Below, in pieces: positions 51,526 to 60,938 of a stretch of DNA of 64,000 bases. A program made the translations under genes and the position numbers. The notes beneath the pieces were generated by a model, which did no database searches, had not been told where the DNA came from, and saw only the letters and a list, made by a program, of their open reading frames with translations. Position 1 is the first letter of the stretch. Every line of letters starts with the position of its first letter. The stretch covers positions 1 through 64,000 of the forward strand of contig DASPKM010000001.1 of assembly GCA_035628135.1 (NCBI GenBank), read 5' to 3'. Source of the DNA: DASPKM01 sp035628135 (GTDB lineage Bacteria; Bacteroidota; Bacteroidia; Chitinophagales; Chitinophagaceae).

Positions 51526-52638
51526 ATGAAAAAGCTGTTTTTCTTCGCGGCCACTTTAATAGCGTTGGGCGTGCTGGTATCGGCTACCCGCTCCGGCAAC
51601 AACCCGTATGGATTAAAAATGGGTACTCCCTCCATTCAATCCATCAGCGCCATCGCCTTTGGACCTGACGGCATATTGTTCGTTGGCGATTCTAAATCGG
51701 GAGCGGTGTTTGCCATCGATACCAAAGACAAAACAATGGTAGAGAAAGCCTCTACCGCGGAAATCAAAAACATCGATCAAAAAATAGCCGCTGTCCTGGG
51801 CACCGAGGCAAAGAACATTCGCATACAGGACATTGCCGTTAACCCGGTTTCCAAAAAGATCTATTGCGCGGTACAGGCCAGCAATGGCACTCCGGTGCTG
51901 CTGTCGCTGGAAGGCGATAAAATACAAGCCGTCGATACCAAAGACATACTCTTTAGCCAGGTATCCATCACCAATGTGCCCGGCGAAGAAGTGAAAGACA
52001 GGAACGGGCGCCCGGTGCGCGACCAGGCCATTTCAGACCTCAGCTATTCCGATGGCAGTGTGATGCTAAGCGGCATATCTAACCAGGAGTTTGCTTCAAC
52101 TTTCAGGAAAATACCATTTCCATTTGGCGATAAGCAGGAACAATCTTCATTGGAAATTTTCCATGCGGCCCATGGACGCTACGAAACCAATGCGCCCATA
52201 CGCACCTTTACCACTGCCGAGCTGAACGGTAAAAAATACCTCGTGGCCAGCTATACCTGCACGCCACTGGTATTGTTTCCATTAGATGAATTGCAACCCG
52301 GCAAACACGTCAAAGGAAGGACGGTTGGTGAATTTGGGGCTGGCAATTCCCCTATCGACATGGTGACCCTGAAGAAAGATGGGAATTCTTATTTGTTCAT
52401 GGCCAATTCCAACAGGCCGGTGATGCGCGTTAGTTTCAGGAACATCGAATCGTACCAGGGCGCACTCACAGAACCGATCAAAGAAAGTTATGCTACCGCC
52501 GGCGTAAATTTTATATCATTGCCTGTGGTGAATGTGTTGCAAATGGACAAGCTCGACGATACGCAGGTGGTGGTATTGCAACGCCGTACCAACGGAGACC
52601 TCGACCTGTGGATAGGCAGGGCAGACCGGTGGATATGA
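51526..52638 (+). CDS. Secreted beta-propeller-like protein of unknown function
   Basis: Protein of 370 residues with a signal peptide (MKKLFFFAATLIALGVLVSA). Repeated strand patterns are ISAIAFGPDGILFVGDSKSG, then IQDIAVNPVSKKIYCAV, and IDMVTLKKDGNSYLFMANSN, as in NHL/SGL-type beta-propellers. No catalytic residues are obvious. It is followed after 22 bases by a lipoprotein and then a GH3 enzyme, all on one strand and closely spaced, so a shared role in an envelope process is likely. Confidence 0.75.
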   Translation: MKKLFFFAATLIALGVLVSATRSGNNPYGLKMGTPSIQSISAIAFGPDGILFVGDSKSGAVFAIDTKDKTMVEKASTAEIKNIDQKIAAVLGTEAKNIRIQDIAVNPVSKKIYCAVQASNGTPVLLSLEGDKIQAVDTKDILFSQVSITNVPGEEVKDRNGRPVRDQAISDLSYSDGSVMLSGISNQEFASTFRKIPFPFGDKQEQSSLEIFHAAHGRYETNAPIRTFTTAELNGKKYLVASYTCTPLVLFPLDELQPGKHVKGRTVGEFGAGNSPIDMVTLKKDGNSYLFMANSNRPVMRVSFRNIESYQGALTEPIKESYATAGVNFISLPVVNVLQMDKLDDTQVVVLQRRTNGDLDLWIGRADRWI

Positions 52639-52660
52639 TCCCTAAACAAGTTCATTGCCG

Positions 52661-53797
52661 ATGAATTCATGCAAGCCCGCACAGCACTGCGTGGACGATA
52701 CAAACATATTCAACAAGGCCAGGTCCCTGGTAATATGGGGCCTGGCCTTGTTGCTGTTTGCAGGCTGCGCCGAGCATAAAAATGATAAGGGCTTTATCAC
52801 CATTTACTGGGATGGCAAGCAAGCGACGGGCTTTTCCGTGCCACGCAGTTTGCTCACTGATTTTTCAAAAGATTCCGTGGAAGATTTGCTGAAAGTAAGG
52901 CTCGCAAAAATCCAGTTGGACATGTTGGGCGAATATACCGTGAGCGAAGATTCTGTTGTGTTCAAGCCAATGATGGCCCTTACGCATGGCCTTACATATG
53001 AATTGGTATGGCGCGGGCAGCCGTTGGCACAAATCGAGATGCCCAAAGTAGGGAATTTTGCAAATCCTGAAGTGAACTTCATCTATCCATCAGGTGATTC
53101 ACTGCCGGAAAACCTGCTCAAGCTGTACGTCCATTTCACCAAACCCATGCAAGAGGGGCAGGCTATGAAGTATATAACGGTGGTCAGAAACCGGAAAGAT
53201 ACTATTTCATCTGTGTTCCTCGATCTCGATCCGGAACTATGGAACAAAGAGCGGACCACGCTCACTGTCTGGGTCGATCCCGGCCGCATTAAGCGCGAGT
53301 TGCAGCCCAACAAAGCGTTGGGCCCTCCATTGCAAAATGGCAATCACTACGAGGTGCTGATTCAACCGGGTTGGACAGATGCCGAAGGCACTGCAATCGT
53401 TAAGCCATTCCGGAAAGAATTTGTTGCGGTAAAACGGGATGAAGCATCTCCTGATCCCGGTAAGTGGACGATCTTCACTCCCAAACCCGGTACGCGTACG
53501 CCGGTGATCATTGAATTACACGAGCCGCTGGATCATGAGGTAATGATACATGCCATTGCAATAGCAGACAGTAAGGGGAATGTACTTAAGGGAACTATAG
53601 CCACGCTGAAGGGGGAGCGCGCACTGTATTTTTTAAAAGATCAGCCATGGGCATCCGGTAAATACACCTTGCTGGTTGAGCCAAGACTAGAAGACCTTGC
53701 AGGCAATAATCTCGAACGGGTATTCGATAAAGACATTTTAACAGATACTGTCGAGAAGAAAAAGGGAATTTATAAAAGAACATTCCTGATTCGATAA
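52661..53797 (+). CDS. Lipoprotein with Ig-like (SbsA/Big_5-type) domains
   Basis: Protein of about 378 residues. ATG 52661 is used instead of a TTG two codons upstream. A hydrophobic stretch ends in the lipobox LLLFAGC (Cys about 36). Two regions look like bacterial Ig-like domains: VNFIYPSGDSLPENLLKLYV with HFTKPMQ, and EPLDHEVMIHAIAIADSKG; these are typical of Big_5/SbsA-type units. The strands contain LAGNNLERVFDKD at the end. It lies between a propeller protein and a GH3 enzyme in one likely transcript. Confidence 0.8.
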   Translation: MNSCKPAQHCVDDTNIFNKARSLVIWGLALLLFAGCAEHKNDKGFITIYWDGKQATGFSVPRSLLTDFSKDSVEDLLKVRLAKIQLDMLGEYTVSEDSVVFKPMMALTHGLTYELVWRGQPLAQIEMPKVGNFANPEVNFIYPSGDSLPENLLKLYVHFTKPMQEGQAMKYITVVRNRKDTISSVFLDLDPELWNKERTTLTVWVDPGRIKRELQPNKALGPPLQNGNHYEVLIQPGWTDAEGTAIVKPFRKEFVAVKRDEASPDPGKWTIFTPKPGTRTPVIIELHEPLDHEVMIHAIAIADSKGNVLKGTIATLKGERALYFLKDQPWASGKYTLLVEPRLEDLAGNNLERVFDKDILTDTVEKKKGIYKRTFLIR

Positions 53798-53822
53798 AGA
53801 TCATTTCAACTTTGCAATTAGT

Positions 53823-56504
53823 ATGCGCATGTGCAATCCCGTTATCATTTTCTTGTTTTGCTTGCTGCAAACCATCGTGCACGCGCAGGAAATCCCACCG
53901 TATAAAAATGCAGCGCTGCCCATCGAAACAAGGGTGATTGACCTGCTGCAGCGGATGACGCCCGAGGAAAAATTCCGGCAGCTGTTCATGGTACCCGGCG
54001 ACCTCGGTAGCAATCCATCTCAATTCAAACAAGGCCTTTTCGGTTTCCAGGTAAATACTGTATCAGCGCCCGGCAATGCAAGCGGGCAAATGTTGCAATA
54101 CGGCGCGGGCCCCAGTGCTTTTCAAACCGCCACAAAGATCAACGATATCCAAAAGTACTTTATAGAGCAATCGCGGCTGGGGATACCCGTCATTGCCTTT
54201 GATGAAGCACTGCACGGACTGGTACGTTCGGGCGCCACCGCATTTCCGCAGTCCATTGCGCTGGCCGCCACGTGGGACACGCTGCTGATGCACAATGTGG
54301 CAAATGCCATTGCAAGGGAATGCAGGCTGCGCGGTATCCGGCAGATATTGTCGCCGGTGGTAAATCTCGCAACCGATGTGCGGTGGGGCCGCGTGGAAGA
54401 AACCTATGGCGAAGATCCTGTGTTGTCTGCGGCAATGGGCGTTTCATTCGTCAATGCATTCGAGCGCATGGGCATTGTTGCCACACCCAAGCATTTTATC
54501 GTAAACCATGGCGAGGGCGGCCGCGATAGCTATCCTGTCGATTACAATGAGCGATTGTTGGAAGAAACCTATTTCGTTCCATTCAAGGCTTGCATACAGA
54601 AAGGTGGCGCACGAAGCATCATGACAGCATACAACTCTTTGAACGGAAGGCCTTGTACTGCCAACGACTGGCTTCTGAATCAAACATTAAAAAATAAATG
54701 GGGTTTCCGGGGATTCGTGATCTCCGATGCAGGCGCAGTGGGAGGGGCCAACGTGCTGCATTTTACGGCGACAGGATACGAAGACGCAGGTAAGCAATCC
54801 ATTGAAAATGGGCTGGACGTTATTTTTCAAACAGACATTGATCATGCGACACTTTTTAATAAACCATTTTTACAAGGCGATGTTGACAGGTCAAAGCTTG
54901 ACAGCGCTGTGGCAAGGGTGCTTCGCATAAAATTTGAGTTGGGCCTTTTCGAGCATCCATATACAGACCTGCCATCGGCAGCTGATACCAATTACCTGCA
55001 ACAGCACCGGCGGCTGGCAAAAGAAGCTGCGGCAAAATCCATAGTCCTGTTGAAGAACGATGCACAACACATACTTCCATTGAAAAGCAGCATAAAGAAA
55101 ATTGCCATCATTGGCCCTGATGCGGTAGAGGCAAGACTGGGTGGATACAGCGGCCCCGGCAACAATAAAATAAACATGCTGGATGCCATGAAAAAAATGG
55201 CCGGCACAAAGGCAACAGTACGGTATTCGGCGGGATGCGGCAGAACGAATGAAGAATGGAATATTGTAAAGACAGGCTACCTGGCCACTACCAACAACGG
55301 AAAGCGGGTACAGGGCCTGCATGCTGAGTATTTTAACAACGTAAGCCTGCAGGGCAACCCGGTGTTGACGCGCATCGATGCTGCGATCAATTTTCAATGG
55401 ACCCTGTTTTCACCTGATCCATCCGTGAATTATGATTTTTTTTCAGTGCGCTGGACGGGCGCCATCCGATCGCCTGCAACCGGCAGTTTCAAGATCGGTA
55501 TCGATGGGAATGACGGATATAAGCTCTACATCAATAACAAGCTATTGATCGATACATGGGAAAAGCAATCTTATTCCACCACGCTTGCGGACTTTTATTT
55601 TGAAAAAGGCAAGGAATATATTTTGCGAATTGAATACAAAGAGCCTTCGGGAAATGCATGGTTCAGGTTAATATGGAATGCAGATGTTGTAAATAATGCG
55701 GAGCGCCGGATAGCTGAAGCCGTGCAATTGGCCAAAACAAGCGACGTGATAATAGTAGCGGCCGGCATCGAAGAAGGCGAGTTCCGCGACCGCAGCAAAC
55801 TGAGTTTACCAGGCAGGCAGGAAGAAATGATACTTCGCCTTGCTGCAACCGGTAAACCTGTGGTAGTGGTTTTGTTCGGCGGCAGCGCCATTACCATGAG
55901 CAATTGGATCGATAAAGTAAACGCGGTATTGTATGCCTGGTATCCCGGCGAGGCGGGCGGTGAAGCAATTGCAGCTATCTTATCTGGCAGCGCCAATCCT
56001 TCGGGCAAATTACCAATCACTTTCCCCATTCACGAAGGACAATTGCCCTTGACCTACAATCATAAACCCACGGGCCGTGGCGATGATTATCTCGACGGTA
56101 CCGGGCAGCCCTTGTTTCCATTTGGCTATGGATTGAGCTATACCAGTTTTCAATATTCCAACAGCCAGGTCGGCAATCGCGTTTCTGCGGATGGTTCAGC
56201 CACCATCACTTTCGATATAAAAAATACCGGTACGCATGACGGGGACGAATTGGTTCAATTATACCTCCGCGATGAAATTGCTTCGGTTGTGCGGCCGGTG
56301 AAAGAATTGAAAGCCTTTCAGCGGGTCAGCCTTAAAGCAGGTGAAGAAAAGACCATTTCATTCAGCATTACACCATCCATGCTCAGCATGCTCAACGAAA
56401 AAATGCAATGGGTGGTAGAGCCGGGCGTTTTCAGGGCAATGATCGGAAGCTCATCCAAAGACATCAGGATAAGGGAAACAATTGAAGTAAAACGCCTGCC
56501 ATGA
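53823..56504 (+). CDS. Glycoside hydrolase family 3 with inserted PA14 domain
   Basis: Secreted enzyme of 893 residues with a signal peptide (MRMCNPVIIFLFCLLQTIVH). The TIM-barrel part carries ALHGLVRSGATAFPQSIALA, KHFIVNHGEGGRD and the nucleophile Asp about 302 in FVISDAGAV. The second domain (KSIVLLKND onward) is interrupted at about 496-616 by a PA14 domain (GLHAEYFNNVSLQG, then DGNDGYKLYINN and RIEYKE). The FnIII-like domain closes the protein. This is the beta-glucosidase/beta-xylosidase layout with PA14, which shapes the active site and substrate range. Its exact sugar cannot be read from sequence. Third gene of a likely operon starting at 51526. Confidence 0.94.
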   Translation: MRMCNPVIIFLFCLLQTIVHAQEIPPYKNAALPIETRVIDLLQRMTPEEKFRQLFMVPGDLGSNPSQFKQGLFGFQVNTVSAPGNASGQMLQYGAGPSAFQTATKINDIQKYFIEQSRLGIPVIAFDEALHGLVRSGATAFPQSIALAATWDTLLMHNVANAIARECRLRGIRQILSPVVNLATDVRWGRVEETYGEDPVLSAAMGVSFVNAFERMGIVATPKHFIVNHGEGGRDSYPVDYNERLLEETYFVPFKACIQKGGARSIMTAYNSLNGRPCTANDWLLNQTLKNKWGFRGFVISDAGAVGGANVLHFTATGYEDAGKQSIENGLDVIFQTDIDHATLFNKPFLQGDVDRSKLDSAVARVLRIKFELGLFEHPYTDLPSAADTNYLQQHRRLAKEAAAKSIVLLKNDAQHILPLKSSIKKIAIIGPDAVEARLGGYSGPGNNKINMLDAMKKMAGTKATVRYSAGCGRTNEEWNIVKTGYLATTNNGKRVQGLHAEYFNNVSLQGNPVLTRIDAAINFQWTLFSPDPSVNYDFFSVRWTGAIRSPATGSFKIGIDGNDGYKLYINNKLLIDTWEKQSYSTTLADFYFEKGKEYILRIEYKEPSGNAWFRLIWNADVVNNAERRIAEAVQLAKTSDVIIVAAGIEEGEFRDRSKLSLPGRQEEMILRLAATGKPVVVVLFGGSAITMSNWIDKVNAVLYAWYPGEAGGEAIAAILSGSANPSGKLPITFPIHEGQLPLTYNHKPTGRGDDYLDGTGQPLFPFGYGLSYTSFQYSNSQVGNRVSADGSATITFDIKNTGTHDGDELVQLYLRDEIASVVRPVKELKAFQRVSLKAGEEKTISFSITPSMLSMLNEKMQWVVEPGVFRAMIGSSSKDIRIRETIEVKRLP

Positions 56505-56671
56505 AGCCGACCTTGCTTTTCTTTCGGCGAATGTGCTGATGTATACATTGCATGCACTATCGCACGCCCTGACGGCGTGTGTCCGCGGCATCGATTGAAC
56601 CATATTCCATTTTTAAGTGCATACCGATAGAAATGCCACCACTGCTTCGGATAATATTACGATTGCAGTAG

Positions 56672-56693
56672 CGGGTCCTTTACCCGGTTTTTT
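56672..56693 (+). terminator. Probable terminator of the GH3 transcript
   Basis: Stem cgggt (56672-56676) pairs with acccg (56682-56686) around ccttt; one G and six T's follow. The stem is short, so the call is moderate. A weaker hairpin without T's lies at 56563-56579. Confidence 0.5.
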
Positions 56694-56706
56694 GCCGGGC
56701 ATCGGC

Positions 56707-56737
56707 TTTGACGTATAGTTTGTAACGATTATCTTTA
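56707..56737 (+). promoter_or_regulatory. Promoter of the rhomboid gene: TTTG-19-TATCTTTA
   Basis: TTTG at 56707-56710 and TATCTTTA at 56730-56737 are separated by 19 bases, fitting the Bacteroidota -33/-7 architecture. The start codon at 56746 follows eight bases later. This is the best-matched promoter in the window. Confidence 0.65.
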
Positions 56738-56745
56738 TTAGTACC

Positions 56746-57852
56746 ATGCGATTAAAATGGAGCAAACGGTACATTCCTATAGTAACCGTCATATGCGGCT
56801 TGGCAAGCATTGCCCTATTCATTGGTATCAATCTTGAGGAGCAGTTGGACAGTTGGGATACGTACAGGAAATGGGGCGCACCGTCACTGACCGATATTTT
56901 CAACGGCGATTACTGGGGACTGATCACTTCCAATTTCCTGCACGTGGAAATATGGCACATTGCCTTTAACCTGTATTGGCTTTGGGTTTTGGGAAGGAAG
57001 ATCGAGCAGGAGAGCAGTAAAGGCCTTTATATACTGCTTATTTTATCTTCTGCATTGGTAAGCTCGCTGGCACAACTCGCTTTTTCCGATAATACCGGAA
57101 TAGGGCTTTCCGGCATCGGGTATGCGCTGTTTGGATATATCGTGGTCAAAAGCAGAACCGACGAAGCATATAAGAACTACCTGGATAGAAATACTATTTA
57201 TTTGTTCATAGGATGGCTGGCATTGTGTGTTGTTCTTACGAAGACAGGCGCCTGGAACATTGGAAATGCGGCGCATATCGGTGGGCTGTTATGGGGGGCT
57301 TTGCTGGCCTTTACCGCCAGGTATGCCCGGCCCGTGCCCTGGGCTGCCGGCATTGTATACCTGGCCTCATTGACAGCTTTGATCTTTTACGGGTTCTTTT
57401 CAACCGCCTATCTCTCGCACCGTGCCTACGAACTTCATGTAAACCGGCAGGACGAGGAGGCCATGGCAGTGTATAGGGCGATCCTGAAAGTTGACCCGGA
57501 CAACGAGTTTGCAAAAGTAAACCTGAAGCAACTTGAAATGGAACTGTTGCAAGACAAGGCTTATGACCTGCACGCGCAGGAAAAATACAGCGAGGCACGC
57601 CAGGTCTATAACCAGATACTAAATCTCGACAAAGAGCATGAATGGGCAAAGGAAAACCTGCGGCGGCTGGAAGTATCCGAATTGCAGCAAAAGGCATCCG
57701 ACCTTCATTCCGAACAAAGGCTCGATGAAGCCGTGGAAGTTTACAACCAGATTTTAAGTATCGACAGGGACAATGAATGGGCCAGGCAAAATCTGCAAAA
57801 CATCTTATCAGTGAGAAGCCCGTCAACAAGCAAACGCTCCGTTTCGCGTTAA
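56746..57852 (+). CDS. Rhomboid protease with C-terminal tetratricopeptide-like repeats
   Basis: Protein of 368 residues. About seven TM helices carry the rhomboid residues: Asn 75 in HIAFNLYWLW, catalytic Ser 122 in GIGLSGIGYALFG and His 177 in NAAHIGGLLWG. The Ser-His dyad cuts TM segments of other proteins inside the membrane. After the last helix (to about 225), three cytoplasmic repeats of 45 residues follow, e.g. DKAYDLHAQEKYSEARQVYN then QILNLDKEHEWAKENLRRLE. These are TPR-like with a longer period than 34. Such a fusion suggests that the repeats recruit substrates or partners. No substrate is indicated. Confidence 0.9.
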   Translation: MRLKWSKRYIPIVTVICGLASIALFIGINLEEQLDSWDTYRKWGAPSLTDIFNGDYWGLITSNFLHVEIWHIAFNLYWLWVLGRKIEQESSKGLYILLILSSALVSSLAQLAFSDNTGIGLSGIGYALFGYIVVKSRTDEAYKNYLDRNTIYLFIGWLALCVVLTKTGAWNIGNAAHIGGLLWGALLAFTARYARPVPWAAGIVYLASLTALIFYGFFSTAYLSHRAYELHVNRQDEEAMAVYRAILKVDPDNEFAKVNLKQLEMELLQDKAYDLHAQEKYSEARQVYNQILNLDKEHEWAKENLRRLEVSELQQKASDLHSEQRLDEAVEVYNQILSIDRDNEWARQNLQNILSVRSPSTSKRSVSR

Positions 57853-57881
57853 TTCACGACGCATTTTTTTGACCCATCAAG

Positions 57882-57919
57882 CCCCTCAAAAGTCCCCCTC
57901 AAAAACCCCTTCAATCCCC
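57882..57919. repeat. Four phased C-tracts (G-quadruplex motif on the minus strand)
   Basis: C-runs of four, five, four and four start at 57882, 57894, 57906 and 57916, spaced 10-12 bases. On the minus strand they read GGGG-N6-GGGG-N7-GGGGG-N8-GGGG, which can form a G-quadruplex. They lie about 35-70 bases upstream of the -7-like box of the next gene, in the gap after the rhomboid gene. They may affect transcription of the sensor gene. Confidence 0.55.
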
Positions 57920-57953
57920 TTCATTTTTACACTGAATTTGCGGTCCTTTTCCT

Positions 57954-57961
57954 TATCTTTC
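57954..57961 (+). promoter_or_regulatory. -7-like box TATCTTTC of the sensor gene
   Basis: TATCTTTC lies ten bases before the start at 57972 and agrees with TAnnTTTG in all but the last base. A TTTG occurs at 57937-57940, but the spacing of 13 bases is too short for a standard promoter, so it is tentative. Confidence 0.4.
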
Positions 57962-57971
57962 CTGACCCGCT

Positions 57972-60938
57972 ATGCTTCGGATAGGCTCATTGCTCATATT
58001 ACTGCTGGTGTTTGCAAAAGTTCAGGCGCAGAATACTGTTGCCTTGCCTGAGATTGTGAACTATACCAAGCAGGCTTACAATGCGGGCCCGGCCAACTGG
58101 AGCATCACCCAAGACAAAAAAGGCATCATTTACGTGGCCAACGACGAAGGCCTGCTGACCTTCGACGGCAGCTTCTGGAAACAATACAGCACCCATAATG
58201 CGAGTACCATCCGTTCCCTGGCGCTGGCACCTGATGGCCGGGTATATGTAGGCTCCTCCGGGGAAATAGGTTATTTCGAGCCCGGTAAAAATGGGGTCCT
58301 TCACTATACATCCCTCAATAATCTGATACCGGAAACTGAAAAAGATTTTACCGAGGTCTGGAATGTGGTAGTGCATGGAGAGGCCATCTTCTTCCGCTCA
58401 TTCAAACGCCTGTTTGAATACAGGAATAACAAGATCACTGTTTACAGGGACATTGCCTGGAGCTTCCTGGGCGCAAGCAACGGCCGGCTGATCAGCAAGG
58501 CTTTCGGCAAGGGATTGCTGCAGTTTCAAGACGGGCGATGGGTGCCGTTCATACAAGGTGATACGCTGGCAGAAAAAGCACAGGTAGTAGCATTGCTCCC
58601 GTTGGGCAAGGACAGCTCGCTGCTGATCACCAAAAAACACGGGACGTATATCCTCAACAACAATCGGCTGCTGCCCTTTACGGTCCCTGATGTGCAGGCC
58701 ATCAGCGCACAAAATCCTTACGGCGCATCTTTCATAGACAATGAACGCATAGCGGTGGTAACAAGCCTTGCCGGTTGCTTCATCATTAACAAACAGGGGC
58801 ATATCATACAGCGCCTCGCCAAGCAGGACGGGCTGCAGAATAATGATATCCTCTGCGTATTCGTAGACCGCGATAAGAATCTTTGGCTCGGGCTGGCCAG
58901 TGGCATCGATTTCATTGCTTACAATAATGCCATCAAGCATATTTATCCTGATTACGAAGAGCAAAGCGGCGGCAAATCGGCCATTATTTACAACAACACT
59001 TTGTATATCGGCACCTCCAATGGATTATACCACGCGCCCATTGCGCCTGCAAAAGACCTGAGCTATGTAAAAAGCAGCTTCGAGGCAGTGCCCAACACCA
59101 GGGGCCAGGTATGGACCCTTACAGAAGTGAACGGAGAACTGCTCATGGGCCACAACGATGGATTCTTTGTTATTAAAAACAACGTGCCGCAGGTAGTGGA
59201 TGGCAACACGGGCTTTTGGACATTTTTACCCCTTAGCAATATTTTGCCATCGCCTTTGCTGCTGGCGGGTACGTATAATGGCGTGAATGTTTATACGTAT
59301 GAAAACGGTGTTTTCAAAAACCCGAACATCCATACGCATTTTGAATCGGCGCGCTTTATCGCGTTAGATAACAATGTCGCCTGGGTAGCGCACCCTTACA
59401 AGGGTTTGTACAAGATTCAATTGAACAATGGCGTACAACTGACGTATGCCATTTACCAGGACCGCAAAACCATTCTTGCAGAAAACAAGAACCACATCTT
59501 CAAGATAAAAAGCAGGATCGTCTTTACAGGCCCTAAAGGATTGTACGAGTACGATGACAAGACCGATGATTTTGTGCCCAGCACGCTGCTTAGGAATATT
59601 TTCGGGAACATGCCAGTTGAATACCTGAAAGAAGATGGCGATGGCAGGATATGGTTCGTAGAGAACAAGCGCCTGGGCGTGGTAGATTTTTCGAAGGGAA
59701 GCCCGCAGATCATCCGTTTTCCTGAGCTGAACAATAAGATCATGGCGGGCGGATTTGAATTTGTGTACCCATACGACGCTAATAACATTTTCGTTGCGGC
59801 AGAGGAAGGATTTTATCATATCAATTACGAACAATACCACACGGTAAAGAACAAGATCCCCATGCTGTTGGCGGGGGTAAGGATCAACCACAAACGCGAC
59901 AGCACCATCCTTGGTGGGCACGCAGGCGTGGGGGCGAATCATGCCGTTGCAATAGAAACACCCGAGATCGACTACGGTTGGAATACCATACATTTCGAGT
60001 ATTCATCTCCGTTGTACGGAAAGCAGTCGAGCATAGAATATTCCTGCATGCTGGAAGGGTTCGACAAGAACTGGATGCCCTGGTCCAAGAAGACGGAAAA
60101 AGATTACGCCTATTTGCCTCCCGGCAACTATATATTCAAGGCAAAGGCCAGGACGCATGAAGGCGAAGAATCGGCTGTGATCACCTATCGCTTTACTATC
60201 CTGCCACCCTGGTACAAGACCATCTGGGCGTATTTGGTGTATGCACTCCTGGCCGCGGCCATGGTATACGCAGCGCACCGTTTTCAAAAGCGAAAATTCA
60301 TCGCGCAGCAATTGAAGCACGAGGAAGAACGCAAGAAGCTGGAGTACCTAAACAAGCTGCAAAAAGAAAAGTTCGAGGAAGAACAAAAGCAGTTGATGTA
60401 CCTGCACCAACTGGAAATAGAGCGCAGCGAAAAAGAGATCATCCGCCTGCAAAATGAAAAGCTGGAGTCTGAAATTGAATTGAAGAATACGCAACTGGCG
60501 TCCACCACGCTGAACCTTATCCAAAAGGGCGAAATGCTGGTGAAGGTGAAGGAAGAGTTTGAAAGAATGAAGCGCGTGAGCGATGTGGACAAGGATTCCG
60601 ACGATTATAAGAAGATTTTGAAAATGCTGGGTGATGATAAAATGAAAAAGAACTGGGAACAGTTTGCCGTGCATTTCGACAAGGTGCACAGCGATTTCCT
60701 GGTGTCTATCAAGGAAGCATACCCGAACCTTACGCCGAGCGAGTTGAAGCTGTGCGCATATTTACGCCTAAGCCTTTCCAGCAAGGAGATCGCGCAGATC
60801 ATGAACATTACCATCAAGAGCGTGGAGCTCGGCAGGCACCGGCTTCGGAAAAAATTAGGCATTGATCCCAACGTGAACCTGTTTAATTTCCTTCTCAATT
60901 TTCATTCGGAAGTGCGCATCAGTAAAAACGGCCATTGA
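57972..60938 (+). CDS. One-protein sensor: beta-propeller, Y_Y_Y domain and LuxR-type HTH
   Basis: Protein of 988 residues with a signal peptide (MLRIGSLLILLLVFAKVQAQ). Residues about 30-640 form propeller blades (WSITQDKKGIIYVANDEGLL, IRSLALAPDGRVYVGSSGEI, CVFVDRDKNLWLGLASGIDF). The Y_Y_Y domain follows (about 670-755: IHFEYSSPLYGKQSSIEYSC, then DYAYLPPGNYIFKAKAR). A TM helix (about 760-780) leads to a long cytoplasmic coiled coil (EERKKLEYLNKLQKEKFEEE...) and a C-terminal LuxR-type HTH (LTPSELKLCAYLRLSLSSKE, then IKSVELGRHRLRKKLG). It has no kinase or receiver, so it is thought to pass an envelope signal directly to DNA. Its stop overlaps the start of the cytochrome. Confidence 0.92.
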   Translation: MLRIGSLLILLLVFAKVQAQNTVALPEIVNYTKQAYNAGPANWSITQDKKGIIYVANDEGLLTFDGSFWKQYSTHNASTIRSLALAPDGRVYVGSSGEIGYFEPGKNGVLHYTSLNNLIPETEKDFTEVWNVVVHGEAIFFRSFKRLFEYRNNKITVYRDIAWSFLGASNGRLISKAFGKGLLQFQDGRWVPFIQGDTLAEKAQVVALLPLGKDSSLLITKKHGTYILNNNRLLPFTVPDVQAISAQNPYGASFIDNERIAVVTSLAGCFIINKQGHIIQRLAKQDGLQNNDILCVFVDRDKNLWLGLASGIDFIAYNNAIKHIYPDYEEQSGGKSAIIYNNTLYIGTSNGLYHAPIAPAKDLSYVKSSFEAVPNTRGQVWTLTEVNGELLMGHNDGFFVIKNNVPQVVDGNTGFWTFLPLSNILPSPLLLAGTYNGVNVYTYENGVFKNPNIHTHFESARFIALDNNVAWVAHPYKGLYKIQLNNGVQLTYAIYQDRKTILAENKNHIFKIKSRIVFTGPKGLYEYDDKTDDFVPSTLLRNIFGNMPVEYLKEDGDGRIWFVENKRLGVVDFSKGSPQIIRFPELNNKIMAGGFEFVYPYDANNIFVAAEEGFYHINYEQYHTVKNKIPMLLAGVRINHKRDSTILGGHAGVGANHAVAIETPEIDYGWNTIHFEYSSPLYGKQSSIEYSCMLEGFDKNWMPWSKKTEKDYAYLPPGNYIFKAKARTHEGEESAVITYRFTILPPWYKTIWAYLVYALLAAAMVYAAHRFQKRKFIAQQLKHEEERKKLEYLNKLQKEKFEEEQKQLMYLHQLEIERSEKEIIRLQNEKLESEIELKNTQLASTTLNLIQKGEMLVKVKEEFERMKRVSDVDKDSDDYKKILKMLGDDKMKKNWEQFAVHFDKVHSDFLVSIKEAYPNLTPSELKLCAYLRLSLSSKEIAQIMNITIKSVELGRHRLRKKLGIDPNVNLFNFLLNFHSEVRISKNGH

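Noticed and set aside
56563..56579. Hairpin CACGCC/GGCGTG as terminator of the GH3 gene
   Set aside because: It has no T-run; the hairpin at 56672 with six T's is the better candidate.
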